From Pseudomonadota bacterium (GTDB lineage: Bacteria; Myxococcota_A; UBA9160; SZUA-336): DNA of 64,000 bases. Numbering within the stretch: position 1 is the stretch's first letter; every line of letters starts with the position of its first letter. Shown one piece after another: positions 45,976-54,283 of this stretch. The notes beneath the pieces are model-generated. The model was not told where the DNA came from, did no database searches, and was given only the letters and a program-made list of their open reading frames with translations. The stretch is taken from positions 124,001 through 188,000 of the forward strand of contig QJZC01000020.1 in assembly GCA_003247575.1 (NCBI GenBank), written 5' to 3'. The position numbers and the translations under genes were made by a program.

Positions 45976-46398
45976 CTACCCCCCGGACACGTCCAGGCCG
46001 ATCTCCAGTGAGTCGCGGAAGCCGGAGTCGAGCAAGCTGTAGTCGAGGCGAACGCAAAGCCAGCCCGCGCGCATCGCATCCGCGCTCGCCTCGCACGCAA
46101 GGATTCGCACGCGCCCCTCCCAGAGCTCTACGGCCTCGCTCACGTAGTGCGCGGCGAGTCCCATGGTCGTTCCGTCGCAGGGTGCGAAGACGAGTGTCCG
46201 CAGGCGGCATCCGTATGTCGGTCGCATCACGCGCTCTCCGGGCAGGGTGCTCACCAGCAGCTGGATTCCTTGTCGGACCGCATCCGCGCCGCTGCAGGTT
46301 GCCATGGCTCCGTGCTGCGTCGTAGCGAGGCCGATCCTACTCGGGTCCGTGTTGCTACTCGGTAGGTCGAATCTGAACGCTCGCAGGAGCCCGCTCAT
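45976..46398 (-). CDS. CIS baseplate wedge protein, gp25/GPW family (Afp9-like)
   Basis: The 140-aa product has AVRQGIQLLVSTLPGERVMRP, then YGCRLRTLVFAPCDG, the signature of gp25/GPW wedge proteins, in which I-x-x-L-L-x-T-x-x-GER-x-x-x-P-x-x-G-x-x-L is conserved. It forms the part of the baseplate that starts sheath assembly. The ATG overlaps the stop of the tip gene upstream as ATGA. Confidence 0.88.
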   Translation of the reverse strand: MSGLLRAFRFDLPSSNTDPSRIGLATTQHGAMATCSGADAVRQGIQLLVSTLPGERVMRPTYGCRLRTLVFAPCDGTTMGLAAHYVSEAVELWEGRVRILACEASADAMRAGWLCVRLDYSLLDSGFRDSLEIGLDVSGG

Positions 46399-46730
46399 GC
46401 GTCCTCACTCGCCAGGGACTGCCCGCAGCTCGCGACCCGGTACTCCGGACGGTCGGGTGCCAGGGTATTTCCCCGAACTCGACCGAGGCAGACGGCGCGG
46501 CCATCGATGAAGACCAGCTCGGAGTAGCCCTGAGCACTCCCGGTCGAGCCGCACGGAGCCTGCCCAGCGGGCACGTTGACGCGCGGGCAAGCGACGGGTT
46601 TCCCTTCCGGATCCGGCTTCACGAGTACGGCCGCTCCGTCGATCGTGACGAGCGACTGGGATGCGACCGTCGGAATCGGCCCCGTGTGGGAGCACAAGAG
46701 CTGTCCTCTTTCGGTGAGTAGGAATTCCAT
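46395..46730 (-). CDS. CIS spike-tip PAAR-like protein (Afp10-like)
   Basis: The 111-aa protein has LLCSHTGPI near the N-terminus, then CPRVNVPAGQAPCGSTG and FIDGRAVCLGRVRG. Paired Cys and His residues with repeated GxA/GRAV turns fit the small PAAR-like or DUF4280-like caps that sharpen a VgrG spike. It lies between the spike gene and gp25, the usual place. The SD is weak. Confidence 0.65.
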   Translation of the reverse strand: MEFLLTERGQLLCSHTGPIPTVASQSLVTIDGAAVLVKPDPEGKPVACPRVNVPAGQAPCGSTGSAQGYSELVFIDGRAVCLGRVRGNTLAPDRPEYRVASCGQSLASEDA

Positions 46731-46742
46731 CTCGGCGCTTCG

Positions 46743-48305
46743 CTACAAGGTCTCGAAGTTGATCTTCCCCGCGCGCAGAGAGATCGTGTGTCCGGGTGCC
46801 TCGAGAACGAGGTCGTTGTCCGCGCGCAGGGTGAGGACACCGGCGCTCTCGAGATCCGCCGTCCCCTTCGTGGTGAGCTTCAGGTCGTTCGTCAGGTCGA
46901 CACGTGTACCGCGGGACGTACTCGCGAGAATGCGTCGGCCCGAGAGCTCGACCCGGCGGCGTTCGTCGTCGAGATTGACCGCATGTCCTCCCGGGGTCTT
47001 CCAGCTGAAACGCCGGACAGCGTGTCCCTCAACTCCCGAATCCCAGGGGGGATCCGCACCGTGTACGCCTCCCAGCACGAACGCGTCTGCGGGATCTCCG
47101 TGCGGAAACAGCACCAGCACGGAATCACCGACGTCCGGCACGCAGATCAATCCCTTGTCTGGCGCGCCTCCTGGAAACACGACCGGTGCCCAGCTCGTTT
47201 CCTGGTGACTACAGGTCGGAAGCTCGACGCGTACGCGACCGCGCCCTTCCGGATCGTCGACGCGTGTGACCCGTCCGAAGCTGGCGACGATCGAGGAAAC
47301 GGGCTCGCGCAGGTTGGGAGGTTCGCTCGAAAGCGCTACCCGGTAGCCGGCCTCTGCAGAGATGGTGTGCTCCACCGAGGTGAGAGCGAAGCGGTCTGCG
47401 AGCAGAGGGCGCGTCGAGAGGATCCTCACCGACGTGCCGGGGCGTAGCCGGGTATCTCCGACTGCGTGCGCCTCGATGAACAGACTGGCGCGTTCCTGCC
47501 GCTCCAGCTCTGCGCGCGCCAGTGCCGTGGCTTCTGCTTCGCTGTCCGAGCGCTGCTGGCTCAGCGGCTGCTCGGCCAGCGGGCGTCGTACGTCGCCTTC
47601 GCCGAGCTCCGCGTCGACCTTCTCACTGAACCATGAGACTGAATGCGCGTTCCACCCCTCGGCCTTTACCGAGCACGGGGGGGTGTGGGTTGCCTCGATC
47701 CTCCCCGCCAACAAGGAAGCTCCGAATTCGAGCTCGATCGGCGCTTCGCGCCGCCCAGCCAAGGAGAGCAGATGAACGGTATCGTCGCGTAGGACGAAGT
47801 AGCCTCCGAGCGATCGCGCGATTCGATCGAAGAAGTCGAGATCGGACTCGTTCCACTGGATTCGCGCTTCGAGCTCGAGATCCGGCAGGTCCGAGCAGAC
47901 CCGAAGCCCATGCGGATCGAAAATCTCCTCGGCGAGCTCACGCAACGTGCGTGCGGACAGCCGTTTGACTGGGCGCCGATGTCTCGCCCGCTGGAGCCGG
48001 TCGTAAGCTCGCACGATCAGTCGAGTGCCGCCGTGTGCGCCGAACTCCTGCTCGAGGGCCGCGACGTCACCCTCGAATAGGTCGTCGTGCGCATCGCTCA
48101 GCTGTACCTCCAGCAGCGCTCCGATTTGCACGAGTTGTCCGGCCAGGAGCTCGTCCCGAGGTTCCAGAAACGTCAGCTCGCAGAGAGACGGCGCCGACAG
48201 GCATTCGCGCACGTGGACCTTGGACAGCCCGGTGAGGTCCAGCGGGCCCAGGGCCTTGCCGCCGCAGCGAATTCGAACGCTCGGAATCGTTTCAACCGGA
48301 CGCAC
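46743..48305 (-). CDS. CIS spike protein, VgrG/gpD-like (Afp8-like)
   Basis: The 520-aa protein has a gp27-like N-terminal part (SLCELTFLEPRDELLAGQLV; DPHGLRVCSDLPDLEL; WNESDLDFFDRIARSLGGYF). An OB-fold gp5-like region follows (VTRVDDPEGRGRVRVELP; GAPDKGLICVPDVGDSVLVLF), and then repeated strands of the needle ending ISLRAGKINFETL. It forms the trimeric spike at the tube tip. The GTG start at 48305 overlaps the LysM gene by 14 bp; the frame runs further upstream but through that gene. Confidence 0.9.
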   Translation of the reverse strand: MRPVETIPSVRIRCGGKALGPLDLTGLSKVHVRECLSAPSLCELTFLEPRDELLAGQLVQIGALLEVQLSDAHDDLFEGDVAALEQEFGAHGGTRLIVRAYDRLQRARHRRPVKRLSARTLRELAEEIFDPHGLRVCSDLPDLELEARIQWNESDLDFFDRIARSLGGYFVLRDDTVHLLSLAGRREAPIELEFGASLLAGRIEATHTPPCSVKAEGWNAHSVSWFSEKVDAELGEGDVRRPLAEQPLSQQRSDSEAEATALARAELERQERASLFIEAHAVGDTRLRPGTSVRILSTRPLLADRFALTSVEHTISAEAGYRVALSSEPPNLREPVSSIVASFGRVTRVDDPEGRGRVRVELPTCSHQETSWAPVVFPGGAPDKGLICVPDVGDSVLVLFPHGDPADAFVLGGVHGADPPWDSGVEGHAVRRFSWKTPGGHAVNLDDERRRVELSGRRILASTSRGTRVDLTNDLKLTTKGTADLESAGVLTLRADNDLVLEAPGHTISLRAGKINFETL

Positions 48306-49014
48306 GCGTGAACCCGCGCAGGTTTGGAACTCGTACGAGCGTGCCAGACGGCACCTGAGTGGGCGTGTGCACCGCATTGAGTTCCAGGATCGAGCGCCAC
48401 TGTGTTGCGTCACCCAGGGTTTCGAACGCCAGCAGGTCCCAGCGCGGTGTGGCGGACTCAGAGTCCCCGCTGTGCGGAAGTCGTACGTACTGGTAGGAAT
48501 CGAGCTCATGCAGATTCTCGTGCGCGCCGTGCGGGGGTAGGCGAGGTGCAGTCTCGGTGACCTGCGCGTCCCGCTGGACACGCACCAGCCGGAGCTCGAC
48601 CCACGAACGCTCTGGCACCCCTTCGACCGAGAACCGGTCCAGACGCTCCGAGATGGCTGCGACGACCGCGCAGATCTTCCAGGCTTTTCCCCAGATGAAC
48701 AGGACGTAGGGTGCGAGGCCGCCGCGCTCTGTCGTCTCCGACAGGCGCCAGAGAGGCTCGGTATGTCTGCGAACGTCGACCACGTCAGGCAGGGAGCCGG
48801 GGAGTCGGATGTCGAACAGCAGCTTGAGGTCCAGGACGGTAGTGCCGCCGCCCGTCAAGAGCAGTGGATTGTCGCACAGGGGGCTGCTCGTCAGCTTGCC
48901 CCCGCCGAGCGACAGTGCCTGCACGCCAGCACGTCTCCGGAGATCGAGGAATTCAGGATTCAGCATGCAGCTGATCCGACTCTGGTCGGGGAGAATGAAG
49001 CTTACTCGTTCCAC
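48292..49014 (-). CDS. CIS tube-initiator/adaptor with LysM (Afp7-like)
   Basis: The 240-aa product has SLGGGKLTSSPLCDNPLLLTGGGTT, then VDVRRHTEPLWRL and the C-terminal LysM-like segment (FETLGDATQWRSILELN to GTLVRVPNL). DVR-x-x-T-x-x-LW and a terminal LysM mark the adaptor that joins tube to spike (Afp7/gp53-like). GTG at 49014 begins inside the end of the Pro-rich gene, which shows tight coupling. Confidence 0.85.
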   Translation of the reverse strand: MERVSFILPDQSRISCMLNPEFLDLRRRAGVQALSLGGGKLTSSPLCDNPLLLTGGGTTVLDLKLLFDIRLPGSLPDVVDVRRHTEPLWRLSETTERGGLAPYVLFIWGKAWKICAVVAAISERLDRFSVEGVPERSWVELRLVRVQRDAQVTETAPRLPPHGAHENLHELDSYQYVRLPHSGDSESATPRWDLLAFETLGDATQWRSILELNAVHTPTQVPSGTLVRVPNLRGFTRASG

Positions 49015-50393
49015 GGCTTCCCAAACTGCTCGCGAGCGATGCGACGCTCACGCCGAGCGGTCCAAGCTGGATCGATTTCCGCGCCTGCGTGTGTATCCGT
49101 GGAGGTGAAGTCGGTGGTCGGTGAGTCCGGATCCAGTAGAGACGGCCAGGGAAGGGTCGAGTCGGTGAAGTCTCCGAGCTCCACATCGATCTTCGCGGGC
49201 GAGATGGGAGCGGCGCTGCGCGAGAGCGCGAGTCCCCAGGACGGTGTATTCGCGTGTAGCTCAGGCGCGCGGCGCATCGCGAAGGAGCCTTCGTCGAGCT
49301 TGGGTTGCGAGCTCGACGTCGGAGGATCTGGTGTGCGCTGTGATGGAGCCCGTACCGAAGTTGCGTCGAAGGCACGCGCGACGTCCTGAGGCGCACTCGC
49401 ACTGGCTGTGCGCTCTATCCTGCCCAGGGAAGTGCGGGGCTGTGGCGTGAGCGGCTTGGGTGTGTTCCCCGCTGGGGCCCGGCTGACGGCAGACGCCGTG
49501 TCACGGAGCACAGACGCCTCCGAACGACCTCGAACAGGTAGCGGCTCTGCGGTGTGCCGATGTGCAGCCCGCGGATCGGTCGACGCATTCCGCGGGGGAG
49601 CTTCCATGCGTACGGGGAGAGGTGCGCGGACACGCTGCGTAGGACTGGGGGCAGCGAAATCCGTCAGGTGACTCCTTTCGGGTGAGCAGCTTCGTACGTG
49701 CTGGTCTGGAATCTCCATTCTGCCATTCGCTCCGCCGTTCGTTCTCGGAAGCCCTGGACTCTCGAGCGCCTCGCGCGATGCACGTTCTGCTCGCATGGGG
49801 GTCGTATGCATGGACGTCGCAGTTCGCTCGACGGCGCCCAAGCCATGGGCAGGGAACTCGGTCGCCTGCGCGGGCTTCGGTGCAGACGCTGGCGAATGTT
49901 GCGATTCGTGGGGCGTTACACGCGGGGTTGGCGCGTGCTGAAGGTCGCGCTGCCGACTTCCAGGTTGGATTGCCCTTGGAGATCCATGGAGTGGGGCCTC
50001 TGGCCTTGCGCCCAAGTCCGTTCTCGCGTGCTGGGAGTGAACTGCGGGTATGGGACTGGCCGGGGCATCCGATCGATCGGGGCCACCGTGCGTGGCGAAG
50101 TGACGAGCCTCTGCATCTCGGTATGGGGGAGCCGCTTCGCGAGCGTCCTCGTACTCCCCCCGGATGGAGGTGTCCCGCAGTTCGGGCGGGGATTCCAGTC
50201 GTGCGAGGAGCTCGGGAGCGCCTTCGGCGACCAGCCTTCTCCAGGCCGCGGGAATCTCGCTGCGAGACGCAGGTGACCGCGCTGGATCTTCCGTGTGAGC
50301 CGTGGACTCCACGCCGAGGAGCTGATCGGAGAGCCTGGCAAGCGAGCACCCCAGCCACATGCGAATCGGCGAGAGAAGGTCCGAGAGGCGCAT
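49002..50393 (-). CDS. Pro/Ser/Arg-rich CIS operon protein of unknown function
   Basis: The 463-aa protein has an N-terminal helix pair (MRLSDLLSPIRMWLGCSLAR, then LSDQLLGV), about 330 residues of low-complexity Pro/Ser/Ala/Arg/His sequence, and a more ordered tail (PWPSLLDP; ARRERRIAREQFGKPWNE). It starts three bases after the tube gene and overlaps the adaptor gene by 13 bp, so translation is credible despite the composition. A similar basic tail ending in EQ-x-G-x-x-W occurs in proteins at this place in other CIS loci (recalled, not searched). It could be a linker, chaperone or cargo protein; it does not look like a helical tape measure. Confidence 0.65.
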   Translation of the reverse strand: MRLSDLLSPIRMWLGCSLARLSDQLLGVESTAHTEDPARSPASRSEIPAAWRRLVAEGAPELLARLESPPELRDTSIRGEYEDAREAAPPYRDAEARHFATHGGPDRSDAPASPIPAVHSQHARTDLGARPEAPLHGSPRAIQPGSRQRDLQHAPTPRVTPHESQHSPASAPKPAQATEFPAHGLGAVERTATSMHTTPMRAERASREALESPGLPRTNGGANGRMEIPDQHVRSCSPERSHLTDFAAPSPTQRVRAPLPVRMEAPPRNASTDPRAAHRHTAEPLPVRGRSEASVLRDTASAVSRAPAGNTPKPLTPQPRTSLGRIERTASASAPQDVARAFDATSVRAPSQRTPDPPTSSSQPKLDEGSFAMRRAPELHANTPSWGLALSRSAAPISPAKIDVELGDFTDSTLPWPSLLDPDSPTTDFTSTDTHAGAEIDPAWTARRERRIAREQFGKPWNE

Positions 50394-50396
50394 GCG

Positions 50397-50840
50397 TCAG
50401 CCGAGCTCCAGGTACTCGTAGCACATCGAGAACGACGCGATCGCGACCCCTCCCTCGAGTGTGTTGAGCGGTGCTCCGTTCCAGGCGCATGCCCAGCACG
50501 AGTAAAGATTGAAGCGAAGTTTCTCCTCGGCGCCGCGCGAGTCGAGCATCTGGATCGAGGCGTCTCGCCGATCGACCTCGCCTCCAATGCACTTCATCGC
50601 CCACTCGAAGAGGTCTGGGCTCGGTGTCAAGCCATACTCGCAGTGCAACGTCTGTGTGCGCATGCGTCCCGGTACGAAACGCGTGAGCTGATGCTGTCCC
50701 GCCTCTCGATAGGCGTACATCTGGCACTCGGAGCCGAGGCCCTGAACGGCGACGAAGTGCGCCGCATTCAGATTCTCGATCTCCAAGATCCACTGAAACG
50801 CGACGAGCGGATCTTCTCGAGCCTGCATTCCCTCGGGCAT
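50397..50840 (-). CDS. CIS inner tube protein (gp19/Afp1-like)
   Basis: The 147-aa product has DPLVAFQWILEIENLNAAHFV, then VQGLGSECQMYAYREAGQHQL and the late LYSCWACAWNGAPLNTLEGGVAI. This is the Hcp/gp19-like tube fold of contractile systems, with the usual opening DPL-x-x-F-x-F-x-x-E-I and the Y-R-E-x-G motif. AAGGAGA precedes the ATG. Only one tube gene is present; the tube is presumably a homopolymer here. Confidence 0.88.
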   Translation of the reverse strand: MPEGMQAREDPLVAFQWILEIENLNAAHFVAVQGLGSECQMYAYREAGQHQLTRFVPGRMRTQTLHCEYGLTPSPDLFEWAMKCIGGEVDRRDASIQMLDSRGAEEKLRFNLYSCWACAWNGAPLNTLEGGVAIASFSMCYEYLELG

Positions 50841-50867
50841 GGATTCTCCTTGCGCGCTGGCATTGGG

Positions 50868-52109
50868 CTACGCGCTCGCTTCTTCTTCTTCTTCCTGTCC
50901 CATCATCTGAGTCAGCTCGAAGACGACGAACTCCGCAGGGCGAGCCGGCGCAAATCCGATCTGAGTCCGCAGCACACCCTGCAGCTGACTGTCGAGCGGA
51001 TTCGTCTCGGCGTCGCACTTGACGTAGAACGCCTCCTCGGGTGTGGCTCCGACGAGCGCGCCGGTCTCCCACAGATTGCGCAGGAACACCCGACACGTGC
51101 GTTCGATGCGTTTCCAGGTCAGTTCGCTGTTGCGTTCGAAGACGGCCCACAGGGTCTGCTCCGACAACGTGCGCTTGAGCGCCAGACACAGGCGTTTCAC
51201 GGGGACATATCGATACTCGGAGGTGGATGGCCCCGCGGTGCGCGCGCCCCAGACGCGAAGCTCGCCACCCCCCACGACCCGAATGCAGTTGACTCCCTTG
51301 GAGTTCAGGTCACCGAGCTGCGTCGGTGTGACCCTGTACCGGAGCCCGACGGCGCTGCGGAGTGTCTGGTTTGCGGGGGCGCGGTGCACTCCGTAGGCCG
51401 AGTCCGTGCGCGCATAGACTCCCGCGATGAATCCGGAGGGAGGCGCATAGGTCACGCGCTTCGGATTGAGCGGGTCTGCTACGCTGATCCACGGATAGTA
51501 GTACGCTGCGCAGCAGGAATCCGGGAAGCCGCAGCGCAGTCCGCTCGTGCCCCCTCCGCCCGCTGGAGTGCGCCGCCCTTCCTTGCCGCCCGCTTCGGAT
51601 TCCTCCGTACTGGCTGGGGGGAGTGGAGTGGCCTCCGCGGGGCGCGTCAGGTCCATATGGTTCTCGACGATCTCGGGAGAGTCGAGAATCGCGAAGCGGT
51701 CCTCCATCTTTTCGCAGTGGGCGATGAGCGCAGCGTACGAAACCGCATCCGTGCGACCGGGAGCGACCACGAGCGAGCACTCCCCCTCCGCCTCGAGCAA
51801 TTCGAGGCCCGGTGCGATCGGCGCGTCGCCACTCTTGTCCTTGCCCAGGTTCACCACGAAGCACCGAGAGCCACCCTCCTGGAAGAAGCCCAGAACGCCA
51901 TGCGAGAGGTTCGTGCTGGGCTTGTCTTTGCAGAAGATTTCGAGAAATTCGGTGCGATTGGTGATGTACACGCTCTCGCCCACGCGCGCTGTCGCGTCGG
52001 GAGCCTCGCCGACGAAGGCGCACGTGCTCATCGAGCTCAGCGCAAGGGGGCGATAGCCGCTCTCGACGAACTTGACATACACGCCCGGCCCGTAGTTGAA
52101 CTGCATCAT
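50868..52109 (-). CDS. CIS contractile sheath protein (Afp2-4/gp18-like)
   Basis: The product starts MMQFNYGPGVYVKFVESGYRP, followed by CAFVGEAPDATARVGESVYI and the C-terminal domain RYVPVKRLCLALKRTLSEQTLWAVF, RVFLRNLWETGALVGAT and FYVKCDAETNP. This is the standard sheath core. Between about residues 165 and 200 there is a Gly/Ser/Glu-rich insertion, and GFPDSCCAAYYYPWISVAD follows with a Cys pair. The C-terminus ends in an acidic run (EEEEEASA). A single sheath gene is present. ATG at 52109 sits at good spacing from GAAGGAAGG. Confidence 0.9.
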   Translation of the reverse strand: MMQFNYGPGVYVKFVESGYRPLALSSMSTCAFVGEAPDATARVGESVYITNRTEFLEIFCKDKPSTNLSHGVLGFFQEGGSRCFVVNLGKDKSGDAPIAPGLELLEAEGECSLVVAPGRTDAVSYAALIAHCEKMEDRFAILDSPEIVENHMDLTRPAEATPLPPASTEESEAGGKEGRRTPAGGGGTSGLRCGFPDSCCAAYYYPWISVADPLNPKRVTYAPPSGFIAGVYARTDSAYGVHRAPANQTLRSAVGLRYRVTPTQLGDLNSKGVNCIRVVGGGELRVWGARTAGPSTSEYRYVPVKRLCLALKRTLSEQTLWAVFERNSELTWKRIERTCRVFLRNLWETGALVGATPEEAFYVKCDAETNPLDSQLQGVLRTQIGFAPARPAEFVVFELTQMMGQEEEEEASA

Positions 52110-52124
52110 CAAGCCTTCCTTCGT

Positions 52125-52829
52125 CTAGCCTTCCTTACTGGAGAACTGCGCAAGGTTGACTTCGACCATCTTCTGGTTGGACGCACTCGAGTCCAACGGA
52201 ACTTCCAACTTTCTCGGACGATCTTCGGGCCCGAACACGACGATGAGCGGTCGCTTCGAGTTCCCCGCTCTGAGCAGGCGGAATTCGCCTCTCGCGTTCG
52301 TACGTGCCCACTTCCTGGAGCCGCTGATGCTCACCTGGACGTTCGGCATCGGTCCGTGCCGTCCGTTGATCACACGTCCACGGAGCGGAACCATCGTGGA
52401 CATCTCGAACGCCTGCTCCGATATCGCAGGTGCCTCTGGTTTGGCCGTCTCGGTGCGCCCGAGGATCTTGAGCAGAAAGCAAGGACCTGGTTTGACTCCG
52501 AGCGCGCTCCACAGTTCTCCCGTGAGCTCCGGGTACTCGACGATGCAGTGATCGCTGTCGTTCGCAGCGAGAATCAGGCTGTCGAGCACGAGATGGCCGT
52601 GTGCGGGATCCGGATCGCTCACAGTGACCAGGTAGCTCAGCTCGAGCTCTACGATCTTCATGCTGGCGGATCGTTTCCCGGGTGCTGCCGCCAGTTTCAG
52701 GAGGTACGCGAACACGTGAGCAGAGTCGGTAGTGCTGGGAGCCGCAGTGGAGATCTCTGCTTCGATCTTTTTCGAAGTGAGTGCATCGCGCGCCCAGCTG
52801 CAAACCCACTCATCGGTCTCGACTAGCAT
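52125..52829 (-). CDS. CIS cap/terminator protein (DUF4255, Afp16-like) with regulatory-like C-terminal domain
   Basis: The 234-aa product has an N-terminal DUF4255-like part (STTDSAHVFAYLLKLAAAP, then ELELSYLVTVSDPDPAHGHLVLDSL, about residues 1-140) and a C-terminal beta-sandwich (VPLRGRVINGRHGPMPNVQVS, RTNARGEFRLLRAG, about 145-225) like carboxypeptidase-regulatory domains. DUF4255 proteins cap the tube-sheath end distal to the baseplate. GGAG precedes the ATG. It is the first gene of the CIS operon. Confidence 0.85.
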   Translation of the reverse strand: MLVETDEWVCSWARDALTSKKIEAEISTAAPSTTDSAHVFAYLLKLAAAPGKRSASMKIVELELSYLVTVSDPDPAHGHLVLDSLILAANDSDHCIVEYPELTGELWSALGVKPGPCFLLKILGRTETAKPEAPAISEQAFEMSTMVPLRGRVINGRHGPMPNVQVSISGSRKWARTNARGEFRLLRAGNSKRPLIVVFGPEDRPRKLEVPLDSSASNQKMVEVNLAQFSSKEG

Positions 52830-53244
52830 CGAGGGCTCCGCGCCTCTGCGCCGTTCGAGATTTCTGCTTCGCTCGAGATGATTGGCGAAGGCATCGCTTC
52901 AAATCGAGAACGTCGGGACGAATGCATATCGAAGCTCTCGTTGCTCCAGCCTGGAATCGGAAGGAGCATTTCATCCTACACGAAGCGGTTCACTTCAGGG
53001 AATATGTGGCAAATCTACACCGAGTGACCTTGTGGGTTCTCGCACGTAGTGAGTGCGTTGGCGGCGCCACGCTGAATCGCGCAGCGAGTCTCGCCGTGCT
53101 TCGTCTGGTAGTGTTGAGGTAGGGTGGAGTTGGTGCGTTCTGAGTTCGATTAGAAAGAGGGGGGGTGAGGCAGGTTGAATGTGTCGGAGGAGTGGTGCTC
53201 ATGAGTTGGGCGTCACGTGATTTGCGGTTGGCGAGGTCGAGTCG
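52830..53244. other. Promoter region of the CIS operon and a divergent gene
   Basis: This 415-bp divergent region has no convincing coding frame. The part nearest the cap gene (52860-53000) is less GC-rich and is a likely promoter site. Bases 53130-53180 have a purine-rich run. No clear operator symmetry was found. Confidence 0.4.
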
Positions 53245-53802
53245 ATGACTGCAAAGCAGGTTTGTGTCGTGATGGTCGTCGCTGTGGCTGTAGTCTCCGT
53301 CTTTGTCTTTCTGCACGGAGTGAGGGGTGCGCGCAGCACTCCCGATGTTGCAGCAATGACCGATGGATTCTCGCTACCGAGTTGGCTCGCTCCGCCCACA
53401 CTCGGGGTAGGGGACCTCCGGTTTCGTCCCGAATCCTGCGTCGACGGCTCGACGCTCGTCGTCTCTCCAGAAGCTGTTTGTGAGTTCTGCATTCGTACGA
53501 GCTCGTCCGAGCTTCGCATGGGAAAGCTGGAGCTTCGGTCTGGATCGTCGGGAGTCGCGGGACAGGTGGAAATCAATCAGGAGTCCGGACGCCGTCCCCC
53601 GGCCAAGCGGCCCCCATGCCGCAACGAGGCTGCCGTCGAGGTCGTGCCCCAGTGCTTGGGGAAGGCATCGCGCTGCGACGAGGGGAAGGGCGCGCAGCTC
53701 AACATCGCCGCAGAGGGCGGCCGTCTGTGGTTGCGCTGCGTTCGAGGCGGCGGTCCCGACGGAAGGGAGCCGTGTCGCGTCGAGGTCGTCGAGGGAGACT
53801 GA
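53245..53802 (+). CDS. Secreted or membrane-anchored hypothetical protein
   Basis: The 185-aa product has an N-terminal hydrophobic anchor (VCVVMVVAVAVVSVFVFLHGV) and then a mature part with several Cys residues (SCVDGS; VCEFCIRT; PPCRNEA; QCLGKASRCDEG; LRCVRGG) that suggest disulphides. It diverges from the CIS operon across a shared upstream region. No family is recognised. The 3' end overlaps nothing on the same strand. Confidence 0.55.
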   Translation: MTAKQVCVVMVVAVAVVSVFVFLHGVRGARSTPDVAAMTDGFSLPSWLAPPTLGVGDLRFRPESCVDGSTLVVSPEAVCEFCIRTSSSELRMGKLELRSGSSGVAGQVEINQESGRRPPAKRPPCRNEAAVEVVPQCLGKASRCDEGKGAQLNIAAEGGRLWLRCVRGGGPDGREPCRVEVVEGD

Positions 53803-53867
53803 ATGTTTTGAAGGCGGACGAGGTCCAGCTGTGATCGTGCTAGCGGAGTGCGTAGGTTTCTGCTGTG

Positions 53868-54107
53868 GATCATCACCCGTGAGTCGATCACTCCCATGCC
53901 ATCTCGGCGGATCGTGAACCAGTCTCCCCCGGTGCCGCAGGTTCCCGTCAGTGCCGGCCCGCGAACGTTCCCGCCCTCTGTGTAGATGTTGACGCGAAAA
54001 CCTTCTGCGACCTGCCCGATTACCTCTCTACGCACGCGCGTTCTGCGTGTGAAGAGGTAGTCGAGCGACAAGGGGAGCTCTGGGCGCGGGGCTGAGTCGA
54101 TGGGCAC
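53868..54107 (-). pseudogene. Truncated DUF3237-family gene
   Basis: A frame from GTG at 54107, nine bases after GAGGAGA, reads LPLSLDYLFTRRTRVRREVIG, then FRVNIYTEGGNVRGPALTG and GGDWFTIRRDGMGVIDSRVMI. This matches the first half of DUF3237 proteins (normally about 150 residues). After residue 80 the frame continues as Arg/Ser/Pro-rich sequence antisense to the 53245 gene, so the second half of the domain is missing. It is probably a decayed gene. Confidence 0.55.
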
Positions 54108-54283
54108 GGTGTGCGTCTCCTCATTCTGAGAGGCGGTGGTTCTGCGGGAGGCAACTCTTGTCCTGCATTCCCCCACAGTGAGGGAATGCCTGGCTTATAC
54201 TGCGGGCGCTGGACGGAGGGAGCAGAGCGGATGCAGGCAGTCGGGTCGGAGCAGGATCGGGTCGAGAGGGTCGGGGGCAGGTC

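Noticed and set aside
50295-52826. 843-residue plus-strand open frame
   Set aside because: It lies antisense to the Pro-rich, tube, sheath and cap genes, which have clear family motifs and ribosome sites. Its residue mix is Arg/His/Asp-rich with no fold signal.
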